64,000 bases of DNA, taken from contig WPIO01000090.1 of assembly GCA_009760855.2 (NCBI GenBank), positions 846,001 to 910,000 on the forward strand, in the 5' to 3' direction. The notes beneath the pieces were generated by a model that was not told where the DNA came from, searched no databases, and saw only the letters and a list, made by a program, of their open reading frames with translations. How positions within the stretch are numbered: position 1 is the first letter of the stretch; each line of letters begins with the position of its first letter. Below, piece after piece: positions 11,017-24,469 of this stretch. The position numbers were made by a program, and so were the translations under genes. Source of the DNA: Cristatella mucedo (lineage: Eukaryota; Bryozoa; Phylactolaemata; Cristatellidae).

Positions 11017-13029
11017 GCGTATGTGCGTAACCGCATACCGGTGTGTTTGTTTATTTATTTATTGATATCGCAATGACTCTAGCATGCGTAGCATTCATAC
11101 GTCAGCGGTAAGCTGCATCTCCTCTTAATACATTCAATGGCAACTTATGACCGTTTCCTTTGAATAGTGGAGCCTAAGCTAGAGATAGAACCACATAAAG
11201 ACGAATGGACAGAGATGCGGAAAGACAGAGCGACGTACAAACGCGGAAAGCATAGACAAGGAGAGACGCAAAAAACGTGAGAACGAATAACAAAATATAA
11301 GAAACACAAAATGACGAGAATTCTGAGAGTAAATGAAAACAGTTTTTTCTGAAATCCAGGGAGACGGAGATGCAACCAGCAGGAACGACTGAGTGATAGA
11401 GGACTATTATTACTGGTAGATACAAATACTACGAAAAAATAATGGAGATAGAAAGATGTGGCATGACAAATTTGGAAAAGTAATCACGTCAATCTAAGCT
11501 GAAAAGTACCCTCATGCGCAATTTTTGAATATATTTTTAGTCATCTTATACTTTGAGTAGCAGAAACCTTTTCAGACGAAGGATATGCTCCGCCCAAAAT
11601 TTGCCAAAATTGTAAGTTAATACAAAAGTTATGAAGTAAACGGCAGAACGACCATTTCGGAAGCTAATATTTATTTATATATTGCTTATTCTATTCATGT
11701 ATTATTTATTTATTTAATATATATTACTGTTGACGTGAATATTATTTCAAGGTGTTGCCAATGAACGATTTTAGATGCTGCTTTCAACAGGAAGAGCACT
11801 AATAGCAGAGTTTCTTTGCGACGCATTAATTTATTTGATACTTACTAAACACTGTATACGACACTTTATTACGCTGTGCGGTGACTAGCAGGGCGTGAAA
11901 ATTCGACTCGTTCCGCGATATATGGTTTCCTCCACCATGATTGCCATTTTTCTGACGTAGAATCAACTGAGTGGCTGCATTCTTATTCGGTAAAGATTGC
12001 ATAAGGACCACACTGCCGATGAACATGGGAATACGTTTTATTGCACTAATCATTGCTCAAGGCAAAGGTCTTGCAATCGGACAGAGACAGAAGGGACGTG
12101 GTATTGCTTAACTTCTGTCATCTAATGTTTAGCTTCAATAAAATCTTACGCATCAAGCTTATCAAGCATGTATTTAATTTTATGACGCAAACTTACTTGT
12201 GCGACTTAAGTACAGGCTGTGAGCGTTGTTAAAATTTCATCAAGCAAGAAACTCATGAGAACTTCTCTCTAAGCAATAACCTGGCACTTTACATTCGTGG
12301 CTTTTTCTAATGCAAAGATATTCGTATTTGCTAATCATACGCATTTCAAATTTCATACCGGAATTGCCTTACCAAATACAGAGTAACGAACTGCAGAAAC
12401 GTCGCCTTTCTATAAATAATTACGCTCTCCTAATTATGTGCCATTAGTCTAAGTTGACAGTATCGCTATGGTCGATAATAATAAAGCTAAATTGGCAGAC
12501 CGTCAATTATCCTAATCTTGGTCACATGAACGTCTCTATAAGCATAATATGGATACACAATACATGCACAGTAAATGGATAGAAATACGGTCAGCAGTTA
12601 CATAAACGCATTTAGCTAGTTTCATGTCACATGGAACAAATCACAAGAACTTAGCGAGTATTACGAGAAAAGAGTGCATTTTAGCAAGCAGTAACTTTTT
12701 AACTGTAGTGTTTGTTAAAACATCAGTTGAGAGTGATTTTCCAGATGGAGGCGTCACAACGTAGGGTCCAATCAACAAGATTTTAAGAGCTCCTGAAACA
12801 GTTTAGATTGGCTAAACAGTTAGTCATATGGTTAGTATGCTGGGAATTAATTCTGATACATAGGCTGAATCAAAAATGAGCATTCTAAATAAAAAAGAGC
12901 TAGAAAAATTAGGGATCAAGAATTGTTTTATTGAATTTAATATTAAGTCTGACGTAGATTTGTTGATTGAGCTACTGCTAAGCTAATGGCATACAAACCT
13001 AGGCAGTAGAGTTTAGTTAAGCCTACTCG

Positions 13030-13235
13030 TAATCTAATTGGCTTATTTGGTAGCCCAGACTTCATCTCAAGCAATACAGTGAAAGTGTGAAGATAAGCTG
13101 AGCCAGGAGAACTGCTGAGGTAGTGAATAGCGTGAAAGAAGAATTGTAGGACGACTGAAAAGGTTGAGTCATAGTCTAATGCAGGAGAGGCGCTGCCTGG
13201 TGCATGTTTACGACACTCGATTGGTTGCATCCAGC
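13030..13235 (-). mobile_element. L2-B fragment
   Basis: The reverse strand encodes a stretch resembling the last residues of the L2-B protein ('ALDYDSTFSVVLQ', 'HAIHYLSSSPGSA'). The matching region in 26170-26400 reads 'ADYGTSFSAVLN', 'YATHYLNCSLNSA'. It is short and has lost its tail. Confidence 0.6.
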
Positions 13236-13319
13236 GGACAATTTTTTACAGCAAACTACACGCTGTGGCAATTGGCATTAAAGGTATCTCATTTACTATT
13301 CAAATGATGTCATTGAATG

Positions 13320-13480
13320 AGCTGATAGATATGCATATATAATTCTGATCGGATTACATATATCAGATATATTTATATATGCATTTACTTACATGTGGGG
13401 GTGTTTATGTAAGTGTGTGAGCCTGCTTGCGTGCAAGCATTTGCAGGTGAGTATGTGTGTGCCTGTGTGCAAGCTTTCAT
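13320..13480. repeat. AT- then TG-rich low-complexity stretch
   Basis: 'atatat' and 'gtgtgtg' type sequence with interruptions. No gene is visible in 13240-14470. Confidence 0.5.
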
Positions 13481-13553
13481 TAATTTTTAACAAAAGTAGA
13501 TTGCACGCGATTAAACTAATGCAGTAGGAACTGGCTCAACAAAGGGAGTTCTC

Positions 13554-13603
13554 AGTCGACTTAACCTTCATGATTCTTAGTCGACTTAACCTTCATGATG
13601 CTT
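13554..13603. repeat. 25-bp tandem duplication
   Basis: Two adjacent 25-bp units start at 13554 and 13579 (each beginning 'agtcgacttaaccttcatga'). They differ at one base (13575 t, 13600 g). Confidence 0.9.
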
Positions 13604-14476
13604 CATGATCCTCAAGTGGAGCTAATTTTTCCTCAATAGTAAGTCCCTTCAGCGAGTGCAGCAGTTGGGCAGTGAAGTGAAAGCGAAACCGTTAATTTGG
13701 ATTGGGAAGCCAAAATCTGCTAGAACCTAAGACATACCAAATTGCGAATTCAGGAAGGCAACGTGTGGCTCTCGATGGTGTTTTTCTGCCTGGCTAGTCT
13801 CTTAAACCATCGTTGCAGAAAACTAATTAGCCGTTTACACTAGGTCGGTGCTTCAGTCCTGGTTCTGGCACTTTGACTGATCGATCTGTTGGAGCTTCTA
13901 ACAGCACTTGTTTGGGTGGAAGATTTGTTAAACCTCAATGGAAACTCTCCGTCGTTTTCATGTTTCCTCGTTAGTGGGCTACAAAGTCTTGCAAAACACA
14001 GCATTCAAACTTCAGTTGACCTGGTCGCCGACGTCAAAGTGGGTCGCTCTACGTTTCGCATCACCAATATTCTTAACTGATCCACTGCTTGATTACTAAA
14101 GTGCATCAAATACGTTTCACACCGAATAGCTACCAATCTCTATGAAAATGATTGTCATCATGATTATTTGCAGGAATGCCAATTAGACCACTAAAAAGGA
14201 ACATAATTGTTGTAATGATGTCAAAAATGTAAACATTTAATTTTCAAATGTTTATTGAAAAAAAACTACTTAGATTGCAGGGTTTTAATGAGAATTACAA
14301 ACTTTCAGAACGTAGAACGGTCTCGAAAACTATATGAAAATGTTCTTGGATAGCGATTGCAGCTTAAAGTCACTGCAGCACATTCAAATTGCCTCTAATG
14401 TTCAGTCACATATGCATATACAGTGATGTTCACCTTGAACTTGGTTGGGCTGAGCTCCTCAGCCTCCAGGTCGAAC

Positions 14477-15475
14477 CTGTTATGGGCAAACCCTAGTTAT
14501 GGGCAAATCCAGTGAGATTCTACTAGTTATGGGCAAACCCAGTGTGATTCAGAAATTGAATAGGCTCTCTCAAAATTGGCTCTACCAGGATATCTCCTGT
14601 CGAATCACCTCGAAATCAAGGTGTCATATTCTAAAGCGACCTCTCGTTAGACGACCATATCAGCTCCATGGTCAAATCTACCTATTTTCAGCTTCATAGT
14701 ATTGCTAAACTTCGGAATGTTTAGATAAGGATACCACGTCAAAGTTGGTCCAAGCATTCGTGACATCTCGTCTCGACTTCTGCAACTCACTGCTTACTGG
14801 CCTTCCAGCATGTGCGATCAGGCGATTGCAGCTGGTGCAAATTTTTGCAGCTAGGCTTGTCTGTCGTGAGCGTCGTAGTTGCCACATTACTCCACTTCTC
14901 GCCAACCTGCACTGGCTACCAGTCAAGCAATGGATTTACTACAAGGTTTTGTAGCTCACTTTTAGGTCCCTTCACTCTATGGCTTAAGCCTATCTCTCCG
15001 ACCTACTTCCCCATCAGGCCAAGCATCGTACCACCCTCTTTTCAAAATCGAACAGTCTTGAAATACCTCGTACAAACCTCAAATCCTTTGGAGACCGTGC
15101 ATTTACTTCGTATGCTCCCAAAGCCTGGTCCCTCCCGACCTGAGTCAGAACATCCCCTGACCTGACCACATTTAAAAGGAACTTGAAAACACACCTATTT
15201 AGGACAGCATTTAGTGTGTCCCTGTGATTCGTCCTTCACGTGCTAATGCGTGCCGACACTGTGCACGCTGCCACTAACCACATTTGCATGCTGACCCTGT
15301 GCAAGTCACCCCTAATCATTTTATTCATCTTGTTTGTTTTTTCAAGCATGATTTTACCTACCATTTAATTGCATTTCCCTTTGCAGCATCTGTAAAGTGC
15401 CTAGAAAGAGATTAAGTTGTCTGATTGTGCTTTATCAAGTATAATATTGTTGTTATTATTATTATAAACCGGGCC
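14477..15475 (+). mobile_element. L2-A retrotransposon fragment with local triplication at its 5' end
   Basis: A plus-strand copy. The phrase 'gttatgggcaaa' occurs three times between 14477 and 14545. It corresponds to the 'LLVMGKPSV' part of the protein, so the junction has been duplicated. The coding part follows ('QAFVTSRLDFCNSLLTGLP', 'AIRRLQLVQ') in overlapping frames. Then comes the conserved 3' untranslated end and an (ATT)n tail at about 15450-15470. Frameshifts make it inactive. Confidence 0.85.
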
Positions 15476-15789
15476 GGCAATAGTAGATGAAAAACCGAGA
15501 TTTTGGTTTTTAAAATTAATTTCGAGAGTTTTAAGGAAGTTTCTTTATTCAGTGTTGGCCGGTGTCGATGAGGTAATGCTATCTCGCATGGAGCTCGGTT
15601 GTTGTGGCTAACCTAATAAGGGAGCTCAAGGCTTCATAGGTCACCGTAGCCTGATTAGGTTTTAATACTCACTCAGTGATGTGGTTTCTGGTCTCATATA
15701 GCATTACTAGTAGGCTAAAGATTGAGACCCTAAGCATGTATATTTAGGATTCGTATACTACCTCATGCTCAATGGCATACGAAGGACCT

Positions 15790-18700
15790 TTTCGTTTTTG
15801 TTGCTGCATACTTTATGTAATGTGAGCTTGCCTGAAATCGGATTTTTTTTACAAGTGTGAAAATTTCATGCAGGAATCCAGTAAAGCGTAGCTTTTTAAA
15901 CTCTAAAAAATTATAGCCCACGAAGATTACCTACTTAATCTGGAAATATCGCATGCCATTGGAACCAAATCAACTTTAGGCATTGACGTCTGATAAATGA
16001 GATTACGATTTCACCTCTATTATATCGCTATAGCTGCTTCAGCAGACACATCATAACTGAATCTGAACGAGACGGGCCGCTAGTATCAGGCTTCTAACTA
16101 GGTCTAGTTGCCTTTTTGTATCATCCTTAGGTCTAGTTATAGGGGATTAAGATTACAGCTGGTTGAAAACTCGGCAACTATACTTGTCTTTCCTGAGCTT
16201 ACCAGTCACCACGTCATGCCACTTCTCGCCGACCTGCACTCGCTATCATTTAGTCAAGGGATCGTCTTTGAGGTTTTTTGGCTCACTTTGAGGTCACTTC
16301 AATCTTCGTCTCCACATACCTCTCAGATATAATCCCCTACCAGGCTAGGCAGCATACCACCCGCTTTTCGGAATCAACAGTGTAAGAATATCTTGTACAA
16401 ACCTCAAATCGCTTAGAGACCGTGCAAGTAGTTCGTATGCTCCCAAAGCCTTGGACTCGCTCCTGGCTTGAACAAAAACCCGCACAAAATCCCCTGACTT
16501 GACCACATTTAAAATAAGCTTCAAAACACACATACTTAGGACAACATTTATTGGGTCCATGTGATTCGTTGTTAATGTGTTCACGCTTGCTGACACTACA
16601 TATACTGCCACCGACCACACTTGCATGGTGACCCTATGTACGTCACCCCTAACCACGTTATTCGTGTTGATTATTAAGTATTATCATACTCACCATTCAA
16701 TCGCGGTTCTTTTGCAGCTAATCTAAAGCCACTAGAAGGAGATTGAGTTTTCTGAGGGCGCTGTTACAAGTGCCTTAATATAATAACTATTTAAATTATT
16801 GTAGACTAAGCAGTTCATGGTGATGAACTGCTACTCGAAATCAGCCGACATATCACCCACGTACATGTGGGGTAAAGGATTCTATTGAATATGCTTAATC
16901 ATTTCATACCAACAATCTTGTCAACGTAATCCTTAGTAAGTCTTTAGGGGTTTAGATGTGACTGGGGGCATGACTTCATTAGTAAGAATGGCAGATAATT
17001 GTTCAACAAAAATAATGAATGAGACCCCTATTCAGTGATGAATATAAAAACAATTATTGATGCAACAATATAATCGGTAAAGTTAAGTTCACTACTTCTG
17101 GACTAGCCACACTGATGCATGGTAGAGTTCCAGTTAGTTATATTTCACTTTCGGATGTAGCGGTCACCATCATGCGGCCTGACTCTAAAATTGCTAGCGG
17201 ACTATCTCAGTTTGATCAGTCACGAATATAATTGCAGCCTCTACACTTTAACCTGGTCTACATCTTTTAGGTGTAATTTATATAAAATTCTACTACGTGG
17301 TAAGATATGCAAGGCTGTTGACACTTTATTATGTCATTAGTTGGAAAATGCAAAGCCTTATCAGGCAAACATATTTTGTCGTTACCGGAATATAGCTAAA
17401 TTAAAATATTCAGCATTACACCAATACCTACAATTGGGATCACATGTAAATACTTCGTAGTTAAATTTTCAAATTGTATTAGCTTTTTCCGCTGTACGTT
17501 TCTTATGTATATTTTGTATTTATTCGGTAAATCAAGGCTTTCAATGCATCTAACATAGATTTACGTGCAGGTGGCTTTGGGCCTACAGCGAATGCCTGGC
17601 TGTTCCATCAGGTACCATGCAGCAAGCTAATGTAAAGAAGTAAAGACTACTTAAGAAACTTCGAATACACTTAACCGATTGATAGTTAGCCAATACAAGT
17701 CCTCTAGACCCAATATTTTATGACGGTAATGAAGTCTTTTAACTCAAGCCAGCCTTTCTGAATATAAAATATTGTACACAATGTGAATGCAAGAAGTCAA
17801 AAGTTGTTATCACCGCATGTATATATTTTAATATTGCTGTTATATACTTATTGCTTAAACCCCGCCTAAGATAAGGCAATGCTTAAAAAGTAGGTATACT
17901 TTACTTTGGATGCATTCTGTTTATCTACTGTTAGGTTGATTTGCAACGAGGCACTCATTTATTTTACAGGTGGTACATTTATTGGCTGGAAGAGCATATT
18001 TCAATGATCGGGCGTTCTATTTTAGGACAGAGTCTAGGTTTACCGATAATTTATTTGCTAAAGACGTTGTCATTTAACTAGAGAAAGTGAGAGACTATTC
18101 AGTTATAATGTCACCAGGCATGTATGAGAAATCCGTGCCCCAGGTGAGTTGATGAACCGCCACATGCCGTTATGCAAGGAGTGCAGAAAGCATTACCAGT
18201 ACTCTTAGTTACCTGGTTTTAACGGCTTAGATTCCGCCAGGATATCTCAAGGGCATTACATGGAGTGCTAACTAAAAACAACTGAGCAATATATCTAGCT
18301 GGTTGGCACGTGACATGATAGGGTGGTTGGTATAAATGCATTGCTCACCGGACAAGTGCTCTCGAGCTACTATGAAGAGGTTTGACCTGACTCATTTCAA
18401 TGCAGTGCTAGTGATGCATTGGTGATGTCGGATATGCTTGAAAAGAACTTGGAAATGACTAGTATCAATTGCTCCATAAAGATCGACCTGAACGACTAGA
18501 TAAACATGTTGAGATCACTAGTTTACAATGTTAGAGAAAAGTCGTGGGCTGCTCTGTGTAGGACTGCCCTTATGGTGAGAAACAGGAAGTGACCTCGGTT
18601 GCTATTATCTAATTGTGATACTTGTATCCAGCTGCCAAGTCACCGGCATCTAGGTCGGTGCAATTGCAGAATTAAGGCTGAGCACATACGCAATCCTGTG

Positions 18701-20470
18701 GCACAGGTAGCATGCATCTTTGCTGTGCATACTTAGTGGCTAAATATGACCGTTTCGTTTCAAAAGTGAAGATTAAGTTAGAGACGGAAGCATGTAGAGA
18801 TGAACGGTGAGAGATGCAGGAAGAAAGATTGACAAAGAGACTCGGCGACATAGATATGGAGAGAATGAAAGACGGAGACAAAATAACGAGAATTCGGAGA
18901 GTAAAGTATGCAAATTCAAATTGCTAGTGAGACAGGGTGCGAGAGAGGCTGCCATTAGGAGAAGTGGCTTCATAGAGTCCTAGTGAAACAGTCCAGTGAT
19001 GATCACACAGAATGCGGATAGAAGGTCGCATACGTGACAGAGGTATAAAAAACACTGTCACGTTTGGACCTGAATGATATCCTATTTACTTTTCTCAACA
19101 CACTTTTCAGTCATCATAGAGTCTTAGACGTTGGCTAGCCCAAACCAATTAAAATTGAGTATGGGCCTTCACAAACAAATATGCTTACGTTAGTAAATTT
19201 AGTTTAAAGAAACATCAAGAAGATTAAAACAACCTATCCTTAAGTTAGTCATTCTCCTCCCATAATATTTCAAATGGCCGTATATAGCTCCTGTTGTCTG
19301 CAGGAGAGCACTCACGGCGGAATTTGTTTACCACTCATTTCTCGTTTTATAGAAGTAACTTAGCACCAGTTTTACAAGAAATGTTAGTACACAGTTCGGG
19401 GACTTGCTTGGTGTGAATGTTCAATTTGCTTCACGATGTTTACCTTGCTTAATCGTTATCACATTTTTTTCTAATACACGGTCTACCGAGAGGCAGCATT
19501 ACTGTTCGGTAAAGATTGCCAAACAACCATGCATCAGATAATCCTGGGATTAACAGTTTATGCTAAAATCAAAATTTCAAATCACTAGTCTTGCGATAAG
19601 ACAAAAAAAGGGCATGGCATCGATCAAATTATGTCGGTTAAAGTTCAGCTGCAATACAATATTTCATATCCTGCATAACTAGCATGTATTTAATAATCTG
19701 AAATGAACCTACTTTTGCAACTTCAGTACAACTTGTGTATAAATAGACTTACGGTGAGCAAAGCGACTTATACAGACCCCAGTAAGCATTTGCAAATGAT
19801 ATGGATTTTAAATTACATACAAACGAGACGAATTACTAACACAGAGTAATTGACTGCTGACACTACTCATCCCTAAAAATTACATCGTCCTGATCAGACA
19901 CTACAAGTCCGTGTTGACGATGTCGATGCAGTTGATAGTAATATCTATTAATTTCCACAGTTCCTAACTATAACTATCTCCTACATCTCAGCTAGCATTA
20001 GCATTCCAATGAACATTATAAGGTCAGACGCAAAATGAACGGTGAATGAACGTAAATATGGTCAGCAGTAACTAACGAGTGTTTAGAAAACTTTATTACC
20101 CAGAGGACAAGAAACAAGAACTGAGCAAGCTTTGCTAGATAAGAGTGTGGTTTTAGCAAGCAGTAAATTTATAATAACAGTGTTTGCTGAAACATCAGGT
20201 CAAGATTAAATTTCATGATGGATGCATCACGAAGTATGGTGTCCTCACAAGAATATTGTATTAAATCTTGAAACAGTGTAAATCGACCAAACAGTTGGTA
20301 AAGTGCTTAACCTGCTAGGGAAATAGTGCTCATATGTAGGCCTAAACCAAAAAGTGAGTTCTCAAAAAATAGCAACGGAAATTGAGGTTTAAGAAATGCT
20401 TTATTGGAAGGCATTTCAAGTCTGATGCAGATTTCGCGATGTGGCTTCTACTTAGCTTACGGCATAAATC
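15790..20470 (+). repeat. Tandem duplicon unit 3 (defensin gene deleted)
   Basis: It aligns with units 1 and 2. The 15930-16140 and 16800-16920 parts match 1255-1600 of unit 1. The 17100-17400 part matches 1745-2060 and 8000-8310. The 18140-18600 and 18710-20470 parts match unit 2. The interval corresponding to 9780-11115 of unit 2, which holds the gene, is represented by only about 100 bp (18600-18715). An L2-A is inserted at 16138-16800. Confidence 0.65.
16138..16800 (+). mobile_element. L2-A fragment inserted in unit 3
   Basis: A plus-strand copy from the 'LRLQLVENSA' region through the conserved 3' end to an A/T-rich tail near 16790. The duplicon sequence is contiguous on either side when compared with unit 1 (about 1450). 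Confidence 0.75.
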
Positions 20471-20479
20471 TATAGCTGC

Positions 20480-21150
20480 CAATTTTGGCTGTACCTGCAA
20501 CAACAAAAAGTGCACAAGAGCAAAAGCACACACTTGCAAGGGCTGGAAGAACAGCAAAAAAGAGTTTTCTTGAATTCGAGACGTAGCAAAACAAAGTATT
20601 GACTAATAGCCAGGCTGAAAGTTGGCAGATTTAGTTCCTGCACTATGATGGACCTTGCAAGAACAGTTCCTTGAGAACGGTGCACATATATTTTGCTAAG
20701 ATTATATAACACAAATGCTGGCAGAGCCAATTTCCACCTTCAGGTAGTTACACTAATATTTGAGGCTCTACTGCCATTATCTTTGAAAGTATATGCTGCC
20801 AGCTAAGAGCTAAAATTAGGACTACTGTCTGAAGGTGAGTTTAATGTAAATTAAGGTGCCGGAGAAGAAATGTTTACCTTCGTTATTCACATGCATACAA
20901 ATATCATCTTAGGTTATGTTTGGTTATCTTGACAGCAATAGATTTTATTAATAGCTTCAAGAAGTTGGCCTGCCAAAGATCACCTACATTTATCAAGCCG
21001 TTGTTGTTGACGACAAGATATTTGCGTGTTTTCATCGATGCTCAGGAGTCCTTCCACAAGATAGAACCTAAGCTACACCTATAAATATGTGCTATGGGGC
21101 TTAAAGACAGGACGAACTCATGTGTAAAAGGTAGTTCCCTTTTATCGTTC
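20480..21150. other. No gene supported
   Basis: Short opposing frames occur here but show no motif, signal peptide or homology to other parts of the window. Confidence 0.4.
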
Positions 21151-21154
21151 GCTA

Positions 21155-21325
21155 AGAGCCGTGATGGCACACTAGGTAAGGCGGCTGCTTTCATGACCTT
21201 GTTCCCAACTCGTGAGTTCAATTCCTGTGGTTGGCGATCCTTTATCGCCATTGCAAGCGGTGGTGTTAGCCGTAAAGGCTCTTCTGTTACTATACAAAAA
21301 TAGGGTTTTGAATCAGCTTGGATTT
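21155..21325 (+). repeat. SINE S1, copy d
   Basis: It has a tRNA-like head ('gccgtgatggcacactaggtaa'), a box B-like 'gagttcaattcctg' (about 21213), the body 'ggcgatcctttatcgcc' and the end 'gaatcagcttg'. It is one of the better copies. Confidence 0.75.
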
Positions 21326-22719
21326 GTTATTTATTTATTATTATTAAGAGGACCTAATATCTATCGAGGCAAACCGATTAGACCATTCGATTCCAGCTGA
21401 CCTCCTGGGTCGTTTGACACTTTCACCTACACATTCTCAATTGAAAAAAGTTATTTACTGCCAATATACGAGTAAGGTTCTTCGTAACGATTGATACTAA
21501 TCATTATCTTACGCTACAAGCAATCGAAGGAAGAGAGCAGAGATACTTAAGTTGGGAAATTTTTGCTGAGAAAAGTGGAATGCCACTAAGGCGATGCAGT
21601 CTCAGTTGAGGTATTGCATGGAAAAAGACCCCAATTACTTGGTAGACTGAAAGTGGTTATCCATAAGTTTATATGGTTCATCATTCATTATTTACATTCA
21701 TATCATTCATTTATATGGTTCATATATTGCTCCATACTGCGTCTTCAATAGAAGGAGCAAGAGGGAGACTGATTGAAATTGCTCGTGCTCCATTATGCTC
21801 GAATTGAACTCTTATTTGTTTATTGGATGTTTGCATAACCTTCCATGTAAGTGCTAGAGCAACTCCTGCTCTTAATTACATAATGTATCAAGGTCACAAT
21901 GCGCACATATAATAAACTAATGCTCGATCAAATGAAGCCATTAGAATTTTATATGCTAGCCAAACGAAAAACTTCTTTTTCGAGGACCGAAATATTTTGG
22001 ATCACTTCATTAGTCACTGCCGTAACAACCTAATTAGGAGCCGCTCAAATTCCATGCTGATCTTATGGCAATTTCTGAATAAATAAAAAATCAACAGGTA
22101 CTATAAACTAGAAATAATCACCTAATCAATGGCAATAAATACGGATAAGGTTTGGGCTAGTGCCACCTTGACGTGCCAAATAACAGCTTTGAAGTTAGTT
22201 TCAGGAGCACATTCGCTTCAACTTTAAAAATTTTCAGCATACTGGACACAAATCAATAACAACAAAAAGTGATATCACTATACGCTTAGGCATTAATGAA
22301 ACGTGCAAAAATATTTACTGCCACGTGCAACTTTTGCATAGTCATGTCATAGTGATGCAGTCTAATAGTCACATTCTCTAATCAATCAAGATCCTCAAAA
22401 AATGTCACCTAACATTTTCAAGATCAATGCAGAAGAAAGCTTAGATTATAAGTGAAGAATAGGCTTCAATATATCACCATTAACTTTGAGTTTTATTTTT
22501 AGGAGCATTTGCATTGTGCTAAAATGAAACAAGTGCTATTTTAGATCAAGCCAGTCCGGCATTCACGATCAGCACTTTAGCACTAAGATAGAAAAACGTT
22601 AATCGTCAACGGACCATTAGAGTAATCTGGATAACCTGTCTCAAACCGTCATTCCAAATATTTGCTTAGGCAAATTCTTATTCATGCTATCTTTCATTAA
22701 TGACGAGTGTTTGATAGGC

Positions 22720-23100
22720 ACGTGGAATGTAATGTCGCGCAATTTGTCCCCATCTGTAAATCTACAAAGCCAGAAAGACACGTCGACGTTAGGCTGGAGG
22801 CTTCACTATAGTTCACTCACAGCCTAAAAGCCTTCGGTATGAATTGGGTAGCCAAAAGACTTCATCTCGCGTAACAAAGAGAAATTGAGAAACGAAGCAA
22901 ATTAAGGGGAGCAACTGAGGTAGTGAGTAGCATGGAAGAAGCAGCTCAGGTTTGATGGAAAGGATGTTCCATAGTCGGCAGCAGGAGAGTGGTTTTCGTT
23001 AGTTTTAATCGTGGAAGAGAGTTCCAAAGTCTTGGACCTGGAGAGCTACAGCTTCTGATTCCATTATAACCCTAATATTGTACTTGCTAATTGGTACTCA
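22720..23100 (-). mobile_element. L2-B fragment
   Basis: The reverse-strand 3' end is near 22728 ('gaatgtaatgtcgcgcaattt'). The body then shows 'cactcacagcctaaa', 'cgcgtaacaaagagaaa' and 'gcagctcagg', with a degenerate end around 23060. It is similar to 26085-26420. Confidence 0.65.
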
Positions 23101-24469
23101 CCAAGTTAATTAGCGTTGCTCTGTTACCTAGTAAAAAAAGAGGCTCTACTCATCATTGCTTAGATTTCTTTTTCAGTGTAAATCGAATAGTTCTGCGAAC
23201 CAGAACAGTTACGAAGAGCTGGGCATGAGTTTGCCCTTTACATTTACGTCATGGCTATGCAGGATTGCATGCTGCAGCTCCCGACGGTCTACAGTACGGT
23301 TTGGGCTAGCTTCTTCCTACACTGAAAAGTTCCAAATGTATTCAACCATTTCTCTGGTATGAAACTGCAGCTTCAAGCCATTGTAGTAAACTCAAAGAGA
23401 TTTCAATTTTATTATCATAGTACAAATAACGAAAACAATAAATTTGCATATGGCCGGCAGCTTCCCTGGTTGTGTCTATGAGCTGTGAAAAAGGATGATC
23501 TAGTCGTGATTTCATTTATTAAGTAAAACAACTACATATTGGCATAAACTTATTGAATGGCTAATGTATTGCAAAGTATGCTGAAGACTCATAACAGCCT
23601 CATCAAGGTATGCTATCACTTTTAGGATATACTATGCAGCGGTTCCAAATAGCTTCTCATATTTAATTTTCTAATTTTTAAAACGCTGACACAAACTTTG
23701 TGGATGCATAGTGTCAAATTATATCTTGTCGACTTATATCAATGTCAGCGGATTCTAGTAGAACACACTCCTAACGATGAGATAATGTGAGCTAAGTAAT
23801 TGGGATTCGCCTAGCTTTCACTTCGGCATGTGTAGTATCGTATCATTTCGAGACAGTATATATTTGGGACAGTGGATTGTATAGTAAACAGGTAATATGC
23901 GTATTGCCCTGGTATGATCCAACCTTTAATAATGAGCTTTGAGTGCATCGCGGGCGAGAAATCTACGACCTCATCTACTGAATACATTCACCTTTACCTT
24001 CGTCGGCCTAGCTGCTCAACCACTGGGCAAGACAGCATCGGTTCTACAGGTCGGAGGATATCCCTGTTTGCCCACTGCCAGCATGAGTTTCACGGCTCTA
24101 AATGAAATTTTCGTGATTTAGCTAAATCAATTTCAAAGCCACAAAGCTTGGTCACTATGTACTGGTATGATAAGAGCAAGGCATACTGTTTGGAGCAAGC
24201 CCTAATGGCTAGCAGAATGCGATTAGGGCTGAAGATGAACTCACCGACCGGGCTTCTGGCATGCGATTGCTTTTTAAATACAGTAATCGTTCAATATACG
24301 AGCACTTATATTTCATACTGTGCACAACAACTCATACCCATCTGTGTGAAAAGTATTCCTTCTTTTTTCATCCTGTATATCTTTCCGTAATTGGAGGTTG
24401 CATGAACTCGGATTAATTGTATGACAGGCGATTTCAACCGTGTATGCAGTGTAGCACTGCTTGTTAACT

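Larger units (their letters stand above)
7980..13020 (+). repeat. Tandem duplicon unit 2, carrying the intact defensin-like gene
   Basis: It aligns with unit 3 in three blocks. These are 8000-8640 with 17100-17690, 9280-9740 with 18140-18600 ('caggtgagttgatgaa', 'gaagaggtt'-type segments), and 11120-13020 with 18710-20470 ('atgaccgtttc', 'tttagcaagcagtaa', 'gaaacagt'). Unit 2 has an extra stretch of about 1.35 kb, 9780-11115, that contains the defensin gene. Unit 3 lacks it. A SINE at 8655-8830 is present only in unit 2. Confidence 0.65.

Noticed and set aside
11145-11425. Minus-strand frames with hydrophobic, Ser/Leu-rich content
   Set aside because: They come from the complement of a purine-rich tract and recur as a decayed tract in unit 3 (18672-18973) with different frames, so they are not genes.
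20342-20730. Cys-rich frames on both strands
   Set aside because: They overlap the end of duplicon unit 3. The matching part of unit 2 does not keep the frame, and Cys spacing fits no family.
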